62,945 nucleotides of DNA, taken from DATILL01 sp035476575. GTDB lineage: Bacteria; Actinomycetota; Actinomycetes; Mycobacteriales; JACQDL01. Location of the stretch: NCBI GenBank assembly GCA_035476575.1, contig DATILL010000017.1, positions 1-62,945 of the forward strand. The letters run 5' to 3'. The position numbers were made by a program, and so were the translations under genes. Every line of letters begins with the position of its first letter. The first letter of the stretch is position 1. Below, one piece after another: positions 18,955 to 29,000 of the stretch. Below the pieces are notes generated by a model that made no database searches, was not told the DNA's origin, and was given only the letters and a program-made list of their open reading frames with translations.

Positions 18955-19428
18955 ATGCCGGTGCCTGACGGCGTACCACGACCATTCGACGAGCGCTGGC
19001 CTGGCACGGAGGCCGCCGCCGCTGGGCCACTGCATCTGGATGTAGAGGGGCTGCGGCGGGCGCTCATCCCGCTCATGAGCACACTTGACGAGCTGGACGG
19101 TGCGGGCCGGGGCGGCCTGCGGGACTTCACGGCCAGAGCCGGCCAGGCAGGGGCTACCCCGGCGTGGGGCCCGTGGCTGACCGCCGACCGGCAGCACGAG
19201 TTCCACGGCCGACTCGTCGAGGAGTACGCCGTAGCCTATGGTCAGTTGCTCGACCAGCTTGCCCGGATCATCGAGGTCGTCAACATGAATGTGCACGCCA
19301 CCACCGGAGCCGACGCCGAGGCGGGGAAGGCCTTTGCCGATATTCGGGCCAACGCCGACGCCATCGTCGTACCGGACGTGCGGTCAACGCCCGTCGCGCC
19401 GGTCGCTGACGACGGCACGTTCGACTAG
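18955..19428 (+). CDS. Small helical protein of the type VII secretion-like locus
   Basis: A 157-residue soluble helical protein with no signal peptide or membrane segment. It resembles WXG100/EspG-neighbourhood proteins in size and in its helix-turn-helix pattern (LDVEGLRRALIPLMSTLDEL, then RLVEEYAVAYGQLLDQLARIIEVVN). It has no clear WxG turn and ends in a disordered acidic tail. The ATG at 18955 follows a GAGAGGGG ribosome site. Upstream is an AT-rich TATATGCGCATAATTA patch that may hold the promoter. Only 19 nt separate it from the PPE-like gene, so I read it as its partner. Function not recognised beyond this context. Confidence 0.7.
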   Translation: MPVPDGVPRPFDERWPGTEAAAAGPLHLDVEGLRRALIPLMSTLDELDGAGRGGLRDFTARAGQAGATPAWGPWLTADRQHEFHGRLVEEYAVAYGQLLDQLARIIEVVNMNVHATTGADAEAGKAFADIRANADAIVVPDVRSTPVAPVADDGTFD

Positions 19429-19447
19429 CCGGAGGTTGGTACCGCTC

Positions 19448-20650
19448 ATGGGCAACGCCGTCAACCGGACAGTCATGTTCACGCCGGTGCTCGCTGCCGG
19501 GGACGAAGACATGGGACGGGTGGCCGCCGGGGGCTCGGTGTACGAGTGGGTGCGGCTACGGCTGGAGGGGCTCCAGGCCAGGCTGCCTGGCCTGGACGAG
19601 GCCGCCCACGCCTGGCTGGACCAGTCCAGCACCATGACCGACGTCGCCGAGACCATCCGGGTCGCCTCGGATCAGGCCGCCACGTGCTGGCACGGTGCCC
19701 CGGCCGCCGTCGAGATGCAGCAGGCACTGGCTGCACTGTGGGGCACAGCCGAGCGGATGGGGGTCGTCGGGTCGCGGGCCGGCCAGTTCGTACGGGCTGC
19801 CGCCCAGCATGGCCGGGACGCCTACGGGCGGTTCCAGGACCAGGCCGAGCCGGCCCGGCAGGCTGAGCAGGCCGCCGGCATCCGGCCCGGGCCCGGCCCG
19901 AACGGCCAGCCCGCTCCCACCGTCTCCGACTACGTCGCCTGGCGGGTCTTCGACGATCTGAACCGCGCCTGGGATGACGAGGCCCAGACCACTGCCCCGA
20001 AGGAGCTACACCTCACCTTCCCCTTCCCCGAGCGCGGCCGCGGCGGCATTTACGACCATCGCCGGCCGATCACTGATGAATGGATGAACAACCCTGGCGG
20101 GGGAAGCAGCGGTGGCCCGCCGCCATCCGGATATTCCGCCCCACAGGTGTCCGGCGGCGGCTCGGGCTCAAGTGCACTGACCACCGGTCCCACCCCACAC
20201 TCGCCGCCCCCGCCGTCCGCGTTCCCTCACTACCCAAGATCGCCCTACGACCCAGGAACCGCGCTGGCCGGCGGTGGCGGCGGTGTACCTGCCGGCAGCG
20301 GCGGCAATCTTGGCCTCGGTGGCACGACCAGCGGCGGACCTCCGACCGCCGACCGGGGTGGTGGAGGTGCGCCGGGTGCCTCCGGCCCGCTCAGCGGTCC
20401 AGGAAGTGGGAACAGCCGGAACGTCCGCCAGGGAGCACCCGCCTTGTCTGGCGGATCCCGCGACGGCGGCACGTACGCTCCGATGGGCGGTGGCCAGGCT
20501 CGCCAGGACGAACGAGAACGTGAGCGGCGTTACTGGCTGCCCGAGGAAGGGGACACCTGGGCCGTTCCGGACCCGCTCCCCCAAGCCCTGCTCATGGGCG
20601 AGTACCGCCCCCCGCGTCCTGACGACGAGGACGAGGACGACGATTGGTAG
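19448..20650 (+). CDS. WXG/PPE-like type VII secretion substrate candidate
   Basis: A 400-residue protein. An N-terminal helical domain (about 25-190) has the turn CWHGAP, a WxG motif between two long helices as in WXG100/PPE proteins. A low-complexity Gly/Pro/Ser region follows (about 225-345). The acidic C-terminus ends YWLPEEGDTWAVPDPLP, then DDEDEDDDW. This architecture is usual for ESX-linked proteins of actinomycetes outside mycobacteria. A GGAGG ribosome site precedes the ATG at 19448. Its stop overlaps the mycosin start, indicating co-translation. It is presumably exported or cleaved by the partner protease; no secretion motif YxxxD/E is obvious. Confidence 0.72.
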   Translation: MGNAVNRTVMFTPVLAAGDEDMGRVAAGGSVYEWVRLRLEGLQARLPGLDEAAHAWLDQSSTMTDVAETIRVASDQAATCWHGAPAAVEMQQALAALWGTAERMGVVGSRAGQFVRAAAQHGRDAYGRFQDQAEPARQAEQAAGIRPGPGPNGQPAPTVSDYVAWRVFDDLNRAWDDEAQTTAPKELHLTFPFPERGRGGIYDHRRPITDEWMNNPGGGSSGGPPPSGYSAPQVSGGGSGSSALTTGPTPHSPPPPSAFPHYPRSPYDPGTALAGGGGGVPAGSGGNLGLGGTTSGGPPTADRGGGGAPGASGPLSGPGSGNSRNVRQGAPALSGGSRDGGTYAPMGGGQARQDERERERRYWLPEEGDTWAVPDPLPQALLMGEYRPPRPDDEDEDDDW

Positions 20651-21885
20651 GCCACGCCCTACGCCGAATGGTGGCAGGCGCCGCCGTGGCCAGCGTCGCC
20701 TGCACCTTCACGATCACACCATCCGTCGCCGATGGCGCCCCGCTCGGCGGACGCGAATGGTGGTTCACTGCCTGGAGCGTGCAGAGCGATATCTGGCCGA
20801 AGACGCAGGGATCCGGCGTGACCGTAGCCTTGCTCGACACCGGGGTAAGCGCCGCGCTGCCTGAGTTGCGTGGCGTCGTCACGCCTGGGTACAACGCACA
20901 TGCCGGAAGTGGTGACGGCCGGCACGACACCAGCTCGGAGGGCCATGGGACCGCCATGGCCAGTCTCATCGCCGCTCAAGGAAATGCCAGCGGGATGACC
21001 GGCATTGCGCCGAGGGTCAAGATCCTGCCCGTCATCGTAGGCGACAGTTCGCGCGGAGAATTCCCACCGGACGAGGTTGCGGCTGCGATACGCTGGGCTG
21101 TCGACCACGGCGCGAAGGTCGTCAACATGTCGTTTGGCACGGAGACGACAGCCGGCTGCCCTGCACAGGTGCAGGATGCTGTGCGGTACGCGGTGCTGGA
21201 CAGGGACGTCGTTCTTATGGCGGCTGCCGGCAACGACGGCGACGGCGCCAACGCCGAGAGCTTTCCGGCCGCCTGCGACGGTGTCGTGGCGGTGGGAGCC
21301 GTGGACCGATACGCGCGACCTTGGAGCAAGTCTCAGCGCCAGCCATATGTCGACGTTGCGGCCCCGGGAGTGGAGATGGTGGGCCTCGGCAAGACCGGCG
21401 AACTCACCATCGGTACTGGTACGAGTGATGCGGCGGCGCTGACGTCGGCGGGTGTCGCGCTGATCCGCTCGGCGCATCCGGAGCTCAACGGACGCCAGGT
21501 GGTGGCTCGGCTGCTGGCCACGCTGCGCGACATGCCGCCACCCGGCAAGAAAGACCCGCAGCGCGGCTACGGCACGATCCGGCTGGCCAAGGCGGTGAAC
21601 GATCCCATCCCGCTCGACGCGCCCAACCCGATCTACGACGAGCTGCGTGACCACGCCACTCCATCGGCAACACCGTCCGCGCCCGCCACCGGAGGCCCCT
21701 CGGCCAGCGGCAGCGGTCCGCCGTCGACAAGCTCCAAGCCCGCCATCGGCCCGATCCTCGGCCTGGCCGCCGCCGGACTGGTCCTGCTCGTCGCCGTAGC
21801 CATGCTGGCCACCCGCCGCCGCGCACCCCCCGCCGGCCAGCCGCCGTACCGGCCAACCCCGACCCACCGCCCCGAAAACCACTGA
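20644..21885 (+). CDS. mycP: Type VII secretion-associated subtilisin-like protease (mycosin)
   Basis: A 413-residue membrane-anchored S8 protease. A basic N-terminus and hydrophobic signal (to about residue 31) lead into the catalytic domain. The triad is Asp65 (ALLDTGV), His101 (EGHGTAMAS) and Ser261 (GTGTSDAAAL), with the oxyanion Asn in AAAGND. A Pro/Ser-rich linker precedes a C-terminal transmembrane helix (GLAAAGLVLLVAVAML) and an Arg-rich tail. The TTG at 20644 overlaps the previous stop and keeps two Arg residues before the signal; an ATG at 20668 is the alternative. No EccB-EccE components are in the window. Confidence 0.9.
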   Translation: MVGHALRRMVAGAAVASVACTFTITPSVADGAPLGGREWWFTAWSVQSDIWPKTQGSGVTVALLDTGVSAALPELRGVVTPGYNAHAGSGDGRHDTSSEGHGTAMASLIAAQGNASGMTGIAPRVKILPVIVGDSSRGEFPPDEVAAAIRWAVDHGAKVVNMSFGTETTAGCPAQVQDAVRYAVLDRDVVLMAAAGNDGDGANAESFPAACDGVVAVGAVDRYARPWSKSQRQPYVDVAAPGVEMVGLGKTGELTIGTGTSDAAALTSAGVALIRSAHPELNGRQVVARLLATLRDMPPPGKKDPQRGYGTIRLAKAVNDPIPLDAPNPIYDELRDHATPSATPSAPATGGPSASGSGPPSTSSKPAIGPILGLAAAGLVLLVAVAMLATRRRAPPAGQPPYRPTPTHRPENH

Positions 21886-22026
21886 CCAGGGGCAGGCAAC
21901 CACCAGATCATCGGTCAGCGGACAGAATGCGCAGCCCGGCCACGTTTTCTGTCCACCGGTCGAGGGCAACGCGCGAACCGCCGTGCCAGGATGGTCCGCG
22001 CACCGTGACGAGGGGGTTGGCGAGGC

Positions 22027-24042
22027 GTGTCCACATCTAGGAGCGACCCGGCGATCAAGACCCACGCGGCGTTCATCTGGTCGGTCGCCGACCTGCTGCG
22101 AGGCGACTACAAGCAGTCCGAGTACGGCAAGGTGATCCTGCCGCTGACCGTGATCCGCCGGCTGGACTGCGTGCTGGAGCCGACCAAGGCCAAGGTGCTC
22201 GCGGTGCACCAGCGGTACGGCGACCGGGCGGACGTGCTGAAGTCCGCAGCGGAAAACAAGTTCTACAACACGTCGAAGTTGACCCTGGCGCACGTGCTCG
22301 ACGACTCGACACACGTCGCGGACAGCCTGCGGGCCTACATCGCTGGATTTTCCGATAACGCGCGCGACGTGATTGAGAAGTTCGACTTCGACGCCCAGAT
22401 AGCCCGACTGCGGCAGGCAAACCTACTCTACCTGGTGGTGTCGAAGTTCTGCGACCTCGACCTGCACCCAGAGAAGGTGTCGAACGTCGAGATGGGCTAT
22501 CTGTACGAGGAGCTGGTCAGGCGGTTCTCCGAGCTGTCGAACGAGACCGCCGGTGAGCACTTCACCCCGCGCGAGGTTATCCGCCTGATGGTGGACCTGC
22601 TGTTCACGGACGCCGACAAGCTGCTGCACAAGCCGGGGAGCCTGCGGACGCTGTTCGACCCGGCCTGTGGCACCGGGGGCATGCTGTCCGTCGCCCAGGA
22701 GCGACTGCGCGAGCTCAACCCGCAGGCGAGGTTGGAAACATATGGCCAGGAGCTGAACCCCGAGACGTACGCCGTCTGCCGGTCCGACATGATTATCAAG
22801 GGCCAGGACGCGGAGAACATCGCCTATGGCAACTCATTCTCCGAGGACGCCTTCGAGGGGCAGCGGTTCGACTACCTGCTGGCCAACCCGCCGTTCGGGG
22901 TGGAGTGGAAGAAGGTCGCCGACCCGGTTAAGAAGGAGCACGCCAAGCGAGGCTTCGCCGGCCGGTTCGGCGCCGGGCTGCCGAGGATCAACGACGGCAG
23001 CTTCCTCTTCCTGCAGCACATGATCTCGAAGATGCAGCCGGTGGAGAGGGGCGGCTCGCGGCTGGCGATCGTGTTCAACGGCTCGCCACTGTTCACCGGC
23101 GCGGCCGGCTCGGGCGAGTCGGAGATCCGCCGTTGGATCATCGAGAACGACTGGCTGGAGGCGGTCGTCGCGCTGCCCGACCAGCTTTTCTACAACACCG
23201 GGATCTCCACGTACTTCTGGGTGGTCACCAACCGAAAAATCCCGGAACGGCGCGGGAAAGTCCAGCTCGTGGACGCTCGCGAGCTGTTCACCAAGATGCG
23301 CAAGAGCCTCGGTGAGAAGCGCAAGCGGCTCTCAGGAGAGCAGATCGCCGAGATTGTCCGGCTGTACGGTGGCTTCGCCGAGAGCGAGCAGGTCAAGATA
23401 TTCCCGAACGAGGCGTTCGGGTTTCTCCGGATTACGGTCGAACGCCCGCTGCGGCTGCGCTGGGAGGTGACCGAAGAAACCCTGGCCACGGTGGACGCCG
23501 ACGCCAAGATCAGCAAGCTGGACGACGGGATGCGCGCCGCCCTTCGGGCCGGACTTACCGAATGGACCGGCGAGATGTTCACCGACCGTACGCTGGCGAC
23601 CAAGCGGGTGGCCGAGCTGCTGGCCCGCGTGGGCGCCCGAGGCAAACCGATCGAGAAGGCGATCCTGGACGCGTTGGCCGTCCGCGCCCCCGAGGCCGAC
23701 CCGGTGACCGATGCCAAGGGCAACGTCGAGCCCGACCCGGAGCTCCGCGACACCGAAAACGTGCCGCTGCCGCCTATGCCGGTGAGCTTCGAAGCTGACC
23801 CGACCGACCGCCTGGCCACAGTCGAGTACCGCACCGCCGTGGACGACTACCTGGCCGCCGAGGTCCTCCCCCACGTCCCCGACGCCTGGGTCGACCACAC
23901 CAAGACCAGAATCGGCTACGAGATCCCCCTCACCCGCCACTTCTACAAGTACACCCCACCCCGCCCCCTCGCCGAGATCGACGCCGAGATCAAGTCTCTC
24001 GAGGCCGAGATCCAGTCCCTCCTCAACGAGGTGACCGAGTGA
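22027..24042 (+). CDS. hsdM: Type I restriction-modification DNA methyltransferase subunit HsdM
   Basis: A 671-residue N6-adenine methyltransferase. An N-terminal HsdM helical domain is followed by the SAM motif FDPACGTGGM (from 211) and the catalytic motif NPPF (287-290). The C-terminal part, with a charged coiled helix at the end (EIDAEIKSLEAEIQSLLNE), is longer than in classical HsdM (about 500 residues) but typical of a larger subgroup. The GTG at 22027 follows a GGCGAGG site. Its stop overlaps the hsdS start (GTGA). With HsdS it methylates the target site, and with HsdR it restricts unmodified DNA. Confidence 0.95.
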   Translation: MSTSRSDPAIKTHAAFIWSVADLLRGDYKQSEYGKVILPLTVIRRLDCVLEPTKAKVLAVHQRYGDRADVLKSAAENKFYNTSKLTLAHVLDDSTHVADSLRAYIAGFSDNARDVIEKFDFDAQIARLRQANLLYLVVSKFCDLDLHPEKVSNVEMGYLYEELVRRFSELSNETAGEHFTPREVIRLMVDLLFTDADKLLHKPGSLRTLFDPACGTGGMLSVAQERLRELNPQARLETYGQELNPETYAVCRSDMIIKGQDAENIAYGNSFSEDAFEGQRFDYLLANPPFGVEWKKVADPVKKEHAKRGFAGRFGAGLPRINDGSFLFLQHMISKMQPVERGGSRLAIVFNGSPLFTGAAGSGESEIRRWIIENDWLEAVVALPDQLFYNTGISTYFWVVTNRKIPERRGKVQLVDARELFTKMRKSLGEKRKRLSGEQIAEIVRLYGGFAESEQVKIFPNEAFGFLRITVERPLRLRWEVTEETLATVDADAKISKLDDGMRAALRAGLTEWTGEMFTDRTLATKRVAELLARVGARGKPIEKAILDALAVRAPEADPVTDAKGNVEPDPELRDTENVPLPPMPVSFEADPTDRLATVEYRTAVDDYLAAEVLPHVPDAWVDHTKTRIGYEIPLTRHFYKYTPPRPLAEIDAEIKSLEAEIQSLLNEVTE

Positions 24043-25253
24043 GCAGTCGACATGTACTGCCGACTCGACGCATGTTTCGAGTTGTCAACGGTGGAACGCC
24101 GGCCGCGGACCCAGAGAACTGGGACGGTCAAATCTCGTGGGCCACCCCTGCCGACCTTTCCACCGTCGATGGAGGTTATCTTGTCGGTACCTGGCGGACG
24201 TTGACCGACCGAGGGCTCGCTCTCGGAAGTCGATCAGTGTCAGCGGGATCTCTGATCGTCTCCACGAGAGCGCCCATCGGATACGTCGCCGAGACCACGC
24301 AAACAACTGCATTCAACCAAGGCTGTCGAGGTCTGATCCCGTTGAAGGATCTCGATGTCCGCTACTTCAGATATCAGTTCTTGAGCATCGCCGAACGGCT
24401 GGCGGCTCAAGGGCTTGGCTCGACCTTCATGGAGCTGTCCACCGAAGGTCTCGCCACAACACTGCTGACCGTGCCCCGGCTTGACCAACAACACGCGGTC
24501 GCCGGCTACCTCGATGCTGAGACCGCCCGTATCGACGCCCTCATCACCAAAAAGCGCCGCATGATCGAGCTAGTTCAAGAGCGCGCTCGGGCAACCATTT
24601 CGGCCAGACTCGAACCCCGGAGCTACAGTCGGATGGTTCGGCTGGGCGCGGTCTCAACAGTGCAGTCCGGGCTGACGGTGGATGCAGGAAGGACGCTCGA
24701 CGGCTCGTCCGTCAGTCGGCCCTACCTGCGAGTCGCGAACGTTCAGGACGGACGGATCGACCTGACCGAGGTCAAGGAAGTGCAGATCCCGCTAGCGCTC
24801 GCAAGTCGGTTCGAGCTCAAACGTGGCGACGTACTGATGACTGAGGGTGGAGACCCCGACAAACTTGGCCGAGGTGCGGTTTGGAGAGGACAAGTGCAGG
24901 GATGCCTCCATCAAAACCATATTTTCGCCGTTCGTCCGACGGAAGCTCTGCTCCCGGAGTTTCTGGCGCTTGTCACCCGTACAGCCTATGCACGCATATA
25001 CTTCGAGACCACGGCAAGCAAGACCACGGGAATCGCCAGCACGAGCTCCAGCAAGATCGCATCATTCAAGGTTCCTCTCCCTGACATCAACGAACAACGC
25101 ACCACCGTGAATCAGGTAAGCGCAGACCTAGTTCGGCTCGATCGGCTGGCGAGGCTTGTCGATTGCCAGATCTTGCTCCTCCAGGAGCACCGGCAGGCTT
25201 TGATCACGGCGGCGGTGACGGGGGATCTGGAGGTCCCAGGGGTGGCGCGGTGA
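24039..25253 (+). CDS. hsdS: Type I restriction-modification specificity subunit HsdS
   Basis: A 404-residue protein with two target-recognition domains. The first (about 10-150) contains GTPAADPENW and STRAPIGYVA. The second (about 200-370) contains DVLMTEGGDPDKLGRG and HQNHIFAVRP. Two helical conserved regions, DAETARIDALITKKRRMIELV and CQILLLQEHRQALITAAVTGDL, act as spacer arms. Both TRDs are complete, so it should recognise a bipartite site. TRD1 has a visibly lower GC content than hsdM, as expected for fast-evolving specificity domains. Target sequence not predictable by eye. Confidence 0.93.
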   Translation: MSSRHVLPTRRMFRVVNGGTPAADPENWDGQISWATPADLSTVDGGYLVGTWRTLTDRGLALGSRSVSAGSLIVSTRAPIGYVAETTQTTAFNQGCRGLIPLKDLDVRYFRYQFLSIAERLAAQGLGSTFMELSTEGLATTLLTVPRLDQQHAVAGYLDAETARIDALITKKRRMIELVQERARATISARLEPRSYSRMVRLGAVSTVQSGLTVDAGRTLDGSSVSRPYLRVANVQDGRIDLTEVKEVQIPLALASRFELKRGDVLMTEGGDPDKLGRGAVWRGQVQGCLHQNHIFAVRPTEALLPEFLALVTRTAYARIYFETTASKTTGIASTSSSKIASFKVPLPDINEQRTTVNQVSADLVRLDRLARLVDCQILLLQEHRQALITAAVTGDLEVPGVAR

Positions 25254-25268
25254 GCAGATCCGACGTAG

Positions 25269-25292
25269 CCTTACTTCTGGTTGGAGGTAAGG
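25269..25292. promoter_or_regulatory. Inverted repeat before vapB-like antitoxin
   Basis: CCTTAC at 25269 and GTAAGG ending at 25292 form an imperfect 24-bp palindrome, 12 bp before the antitoxin ATG and overlapping its ribosome site. AbrB-type antitoxins commonly autoregulate at such sites; this role is inferred. Confidence 0.55.
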
Positions 25293-25303
25293 AGGAAGCG
25301 GGC

Positions 25304-25588
25304 ATGGAGGTTTCGGCGACCGTCACGAGCAAGGGGCAGGTCACGATCCCCAAGCAGGTCCGGGAGGCGCTGGGGATCAGCGCGGGTGACCGGGTGCTGT
25401 TCCGGGTCGAGGGCGGTCGCGCGACGCTGGCCCGCACCCGCGAGCTGCTCGACCTGGCCGGTTCGGTGAGCGTGCCGGCCGCCAAGCGGGGCGCCTCGTG
25501 GGACGACATCCGCAGCGCCACCCGATCGGCCCGGAGCGGCCCAGCCGCCGGAGGCGGCCCACCATCCCGGGGCAGGCGCGCTGGATGA
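25304..25588 (+). CDS. AbrB/SpoVT-type antitoxin of a VapBC-like module
   Basis: A 94-residue protein. The first 45 residues form the swapped-hairpin DNA-binding fold (VTSKGQVTIPKQVREALGI, then GDRVLFRVEGG). The C-terminal tail contains the toxin-neutralising region (LLDLAGSVSVPAAKRGASWDD). A GGAGG ribosome site precedes the ATG at 25304, and its stop overlaps the toxin ATG (ATGA), the usual antitoxin-first arrangement. The position inside the hsd operon suggests the module stabilises the restriction system. The last 20 residues are Gly/Arg-rich and may be disordered. Confidence 0.9.
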   Translation: MEVSATVTSKGQVTIPKQVREALGISAGDRVLFRVEGGRATLARTRELLDLAGSVSVPAAKRGASWDDIRSATRSARSGPAAGGGPPSRGRRAG

Positions 25589-25989
25589 GCGCGTTCCTCG
25601 ACACCAACATCATCATCCGGCACCTGACCGGCGACCCACCGAAGATGGCCCGGCAGGCCACCGCCTTCCTCGCCGATGCCGACGAGCTGCTCCTGACCGA
25701 CCTCATTGTGGCCGAGACTGTGTACGTCCTCGAGTCGTTCTACGACGTCCCCCGCGAGAAGGTCGCCGACCTTCTCCGCGCGGTCATCGCGTTCCCGCCC
25801 ATCAGCGTCGTCAACGAAGTGCTGCTGCTGCGTGCGCTCGAGGTCTACGAGGTCCACCGGCTCGACTTCGCTGAGGCATATCTGGTCGCGTTTGCCGAGG
25901 TGTCGGGCGTCGGCGCGGTGGCCTCGTTCGACAAGGCGATCAGCCAGGTTCCCACCGTCCACCACGTAATCCCCGGTAGGGCCTCGTAA
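25585..25989 (+). CDS. PIN-domain ribonuclease toxin (VapC-like)
   Basis: A 134-residue PIN nuclease. Acidic metal-binding positions are visible: Asp in FLDTNIIIR, Glu in VAETVYVLE, Asp in RLDFAEAYL and Asp in VASFDKAI. Length and motif order match VapC toxins that cleave tRNA or rRNA. It is translationally coupled to the AbrB antitoxin and ends 12 nt before hsdR, so it is transcribed with the restriction genes. The exact RNA target is unknown. Confidence 0.92.
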   Translation: MSAFLDTNIIIRHLTGDPPKMARQATAFLADADELLLTDLIVAETVYVLESFYDVPREKVADLLRAVIAFPPISVVNEVLLLRALEVYEVHRLDFAEAYLVAFAEVSGVGAVASFDKAISQVPTVHHVIPGRAS

Positions 25990-26001
25990 TATCGCCTCAT
26001 T

Positions 26002-29000
26002 ATGAGTATCGACGAGGCGGCGTTCGAGGCAGAGATCGTCGAGTGGCTGACGGCGCGCGGTGGCTACTCCCCCGGTGGGCGGAGCCATTTCGACGCGGTC
26101 CGCGGGCTCGACACCGCCGTGCTGTTCGAGTTCATCGGCGCCACCCAGGCCGGTGCCTGGGAGCGGCTGACCAGGCAGCATGGCGACCCAAACGAGGCGC
26201 AACGCGCCTTCACCGACCGGCTCAGCAAGGAGCTCAGCTCCCGCGGCACCGTCGACGTGCTGCGCCGGGGCGTCGTCGACCGCGGCGTCACCATCAGGCT
26301 GGCCTACTTCCGCCCCGCCCACGGCCTCACCCCCGCGCTGGTCCAGCGGTACGACGCCAACCGGCTCACCGTCACCCGGCAGCTCCCGTTCGACCCGGAG
26401 TCCGGCAAGACCGTCGACCTGGCCCTGTTCGTCAACGGCCTGCCCGTCGCCACCGCCGAGCTGAAGAACCAGCTCACCGGCCAGACCATCGCCGACGCCA
26501 AGGCGCAGTACCGCTCGACCCGCGATGCCGCCAACCTCACCCTGGCCCGCCGCGCGGTCGTGCACTTTGCCGTCGACACCGAGCGTGTCGCGATGACGAC
26601 GCGGCTCGCTGGAGCGGAGACCGCGTTCCTGCCTTTCGACCGGGGCCACGACGGCGCCGCCGGCAACCCGGCCAACCCGGACGGCCACCGCACCGCCTAC
26701 CTGTGGTGCGAGGTCTGGGCGCGGGACAACTGGCTGGACCTGCTGCAGCGCTTCATCCACGTCGAGCGGCCGCCGAAAGGCTCGAAGCGGCCGGCTACGG
26801 TGATCTTCCCGCGCTACCATCAGTGGGACGCCGTCCGCGCCCTCGACGCTGCCGCCCGCGCCGAGGGGCCGGGCCACGACTACCTCATCCAGCACTCGGC
26901 CGGCTCCGGCAAGTCCAACACCATCGCCTGGCTCGCCCACCGGCTGTCCACCCTGCACGGCGCGGACGACCGGCCGGTGTTCGACAAGGTCGTCGTCATC
27001 ACCGACCGCCGCGTGCTGGACCGGCAGTTGCAGGACACCATCTACCAGCTCGAGCACGCGCACGGCGTCGTACAGAAGATCGACGACAGCTCGGCGCAGC
27101 TCGCCCAGGCGCTGGCCGGCGCGCAGGCCCGGATCATCATCACCACATTGCAGAAGTTCCCCGTCGTCATGCAGCAGGGCGTGCGGCTGGCGGACCGGCG
27201 GTACGCCGTCATCGTGGACGAGGCGCACTCGTCACAGACCGGCGAGAGCGCCAAGGACCTCAAGCTCGTCCTTGGCTCGGGCGACTCGGGCAGCACCGCC
27301 CCCACGGCCGAGCAGCAGCTCGACGCCGCCGAGACCGCCGAAGCCGCTGCTGCGGGCGCCGGGGCCGAGCCGGTCGCCGACGCCCTGGCCGCCGCCGCCC
27401 GCGCCAGGGGCAGGCAGCCGAACATCAGCTTCTTCGCCTTCACCGCTACCCCAAAGGGCCGCACCCTCGAACAGTTCGGCCGGCTCAACCCGGCCACCGG
27501 CCGGCACGAGGCGTTCCACTCGTACACGATGCGCCAGGCCATCGAGGAGAAGTTCATCCTCGACGTCCTCGCCAACTACGTGACCTACCAGACCTACTGG
27601 AACATCGAGAAGACCGTCCGCGAGGACCCGGCGTACGACACCTCCAGGGCGAGAACGGCGATCGCCCGGTTTGTCAGCCTGCACGAGCATAATCTCGCGC
27701 AGAAAGCGGCCGTCATCATCGAGCATTTCCACCGGCACGTGCAGCACAAGATTGGCGGCCAAGCCAAGGCAATGGTGGTCACGGCGTCGCGGCCGCACGC
27801 CGTCCGCTACCAGCAGGCGCTTACCGAGTACTGCCGCGAGCATGGCTATGGCATCGGGGTGCTCGTCGCCTTCTCCGGCACGGTCGTCGACGGCGCCGCC
27901 GAATGGACCGAGTCGACGCTGAACTCTCAGGCCAACGGCGGCGACCTCGTCCCCGAGTCCCGGACAGCGGAGATCTTCGCCGAGGACGGCTGGCACGTCC
28001 TGGTCGTGGCGGAGAAGTACCAGACCGGGTTCGACCAGCCGCTGCTCTATGCGATGTACGTCGACAAGACGCTCACCGGGCTGGCCGCCGTACAGACCCT
28101 GTCCCGGCTGAACCGCACCTGCGAGGGCAAGGAGGGCACGTTCATCCTCGACTTCCGCAACGACGCGGACGACATCCGCGAGTCCTTTGCCCCGTGGTAC
28201 ACGACGACGGTGGCGCCGCCCACCGACCCCAACCTGCTCTACGACACCCGGCGCGCGCTCGACCCGTACGACATGCTGCGAGGCGACGAGGTCGAGCGCA
28301 CCGTCGCCCTCATCGTCGGCGCCAGCTCACCCACCTCACCCGGCACGCCCAGCTCATCCGGCAAGCCCGGAGCACACGGCCAGGTGCACGCCGCGCTCAC
28401 CCCGACCATCGATCGCTTCCACACCCTCGGGGAGGACGACCAGGACGCCTTCCGGGACCGGCTCAACCGGTTTGTCCGGATGTACTCGTTCCTCTCGCAG
28501 GTGGTGTCGTTCACCGATGTCGGGCTGGAACGCGACTATGTGTTCTGCAAGGCGCTCGCCGCATTTATCCGACCCGCGCCCGACACCGGCTTGGATCTCG
28601 GCAGCGCGGTCGAGCTGAGCCACCTGCGGGTCGAGGAGACCTTCATCGGCTCGCTCGCGCTGGACGCCGGCCACGGCGAGGTCACCACGATCTTCTCCGG
28701 CACCGGCCGGCAGGAGCAGCCGGACGAGGAGCCGCTGTCCCAGATTATTGCCACGCTGAACGAGCGGTTCGGCACCTCGTTCGGGCCCGAGGACCGACTC
28801 TTCTACGACGTGATCGCCAGCAAGCTGGCCCGGCAGCCCGCCATCCAGCAGGCCGCCGCGGTCAACACACCCGAGAACTTCAAGATTGTGCTCACCAAGG
28901 CGTTCGTGCAGCAGCTTGTCGAGCAGATGAGCATCGCCGAGGACATGTCGCTCAAGCTGCTCGACAACGGCGACATTCAGGATCAGGTGCTCTCCGCGTA

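Noticed and set aside
25204..27228. Leftward 674-codon frame across vapBC and hsdR
   Set aside because: Complement of recognised genes; no start context and low-complexity translation.
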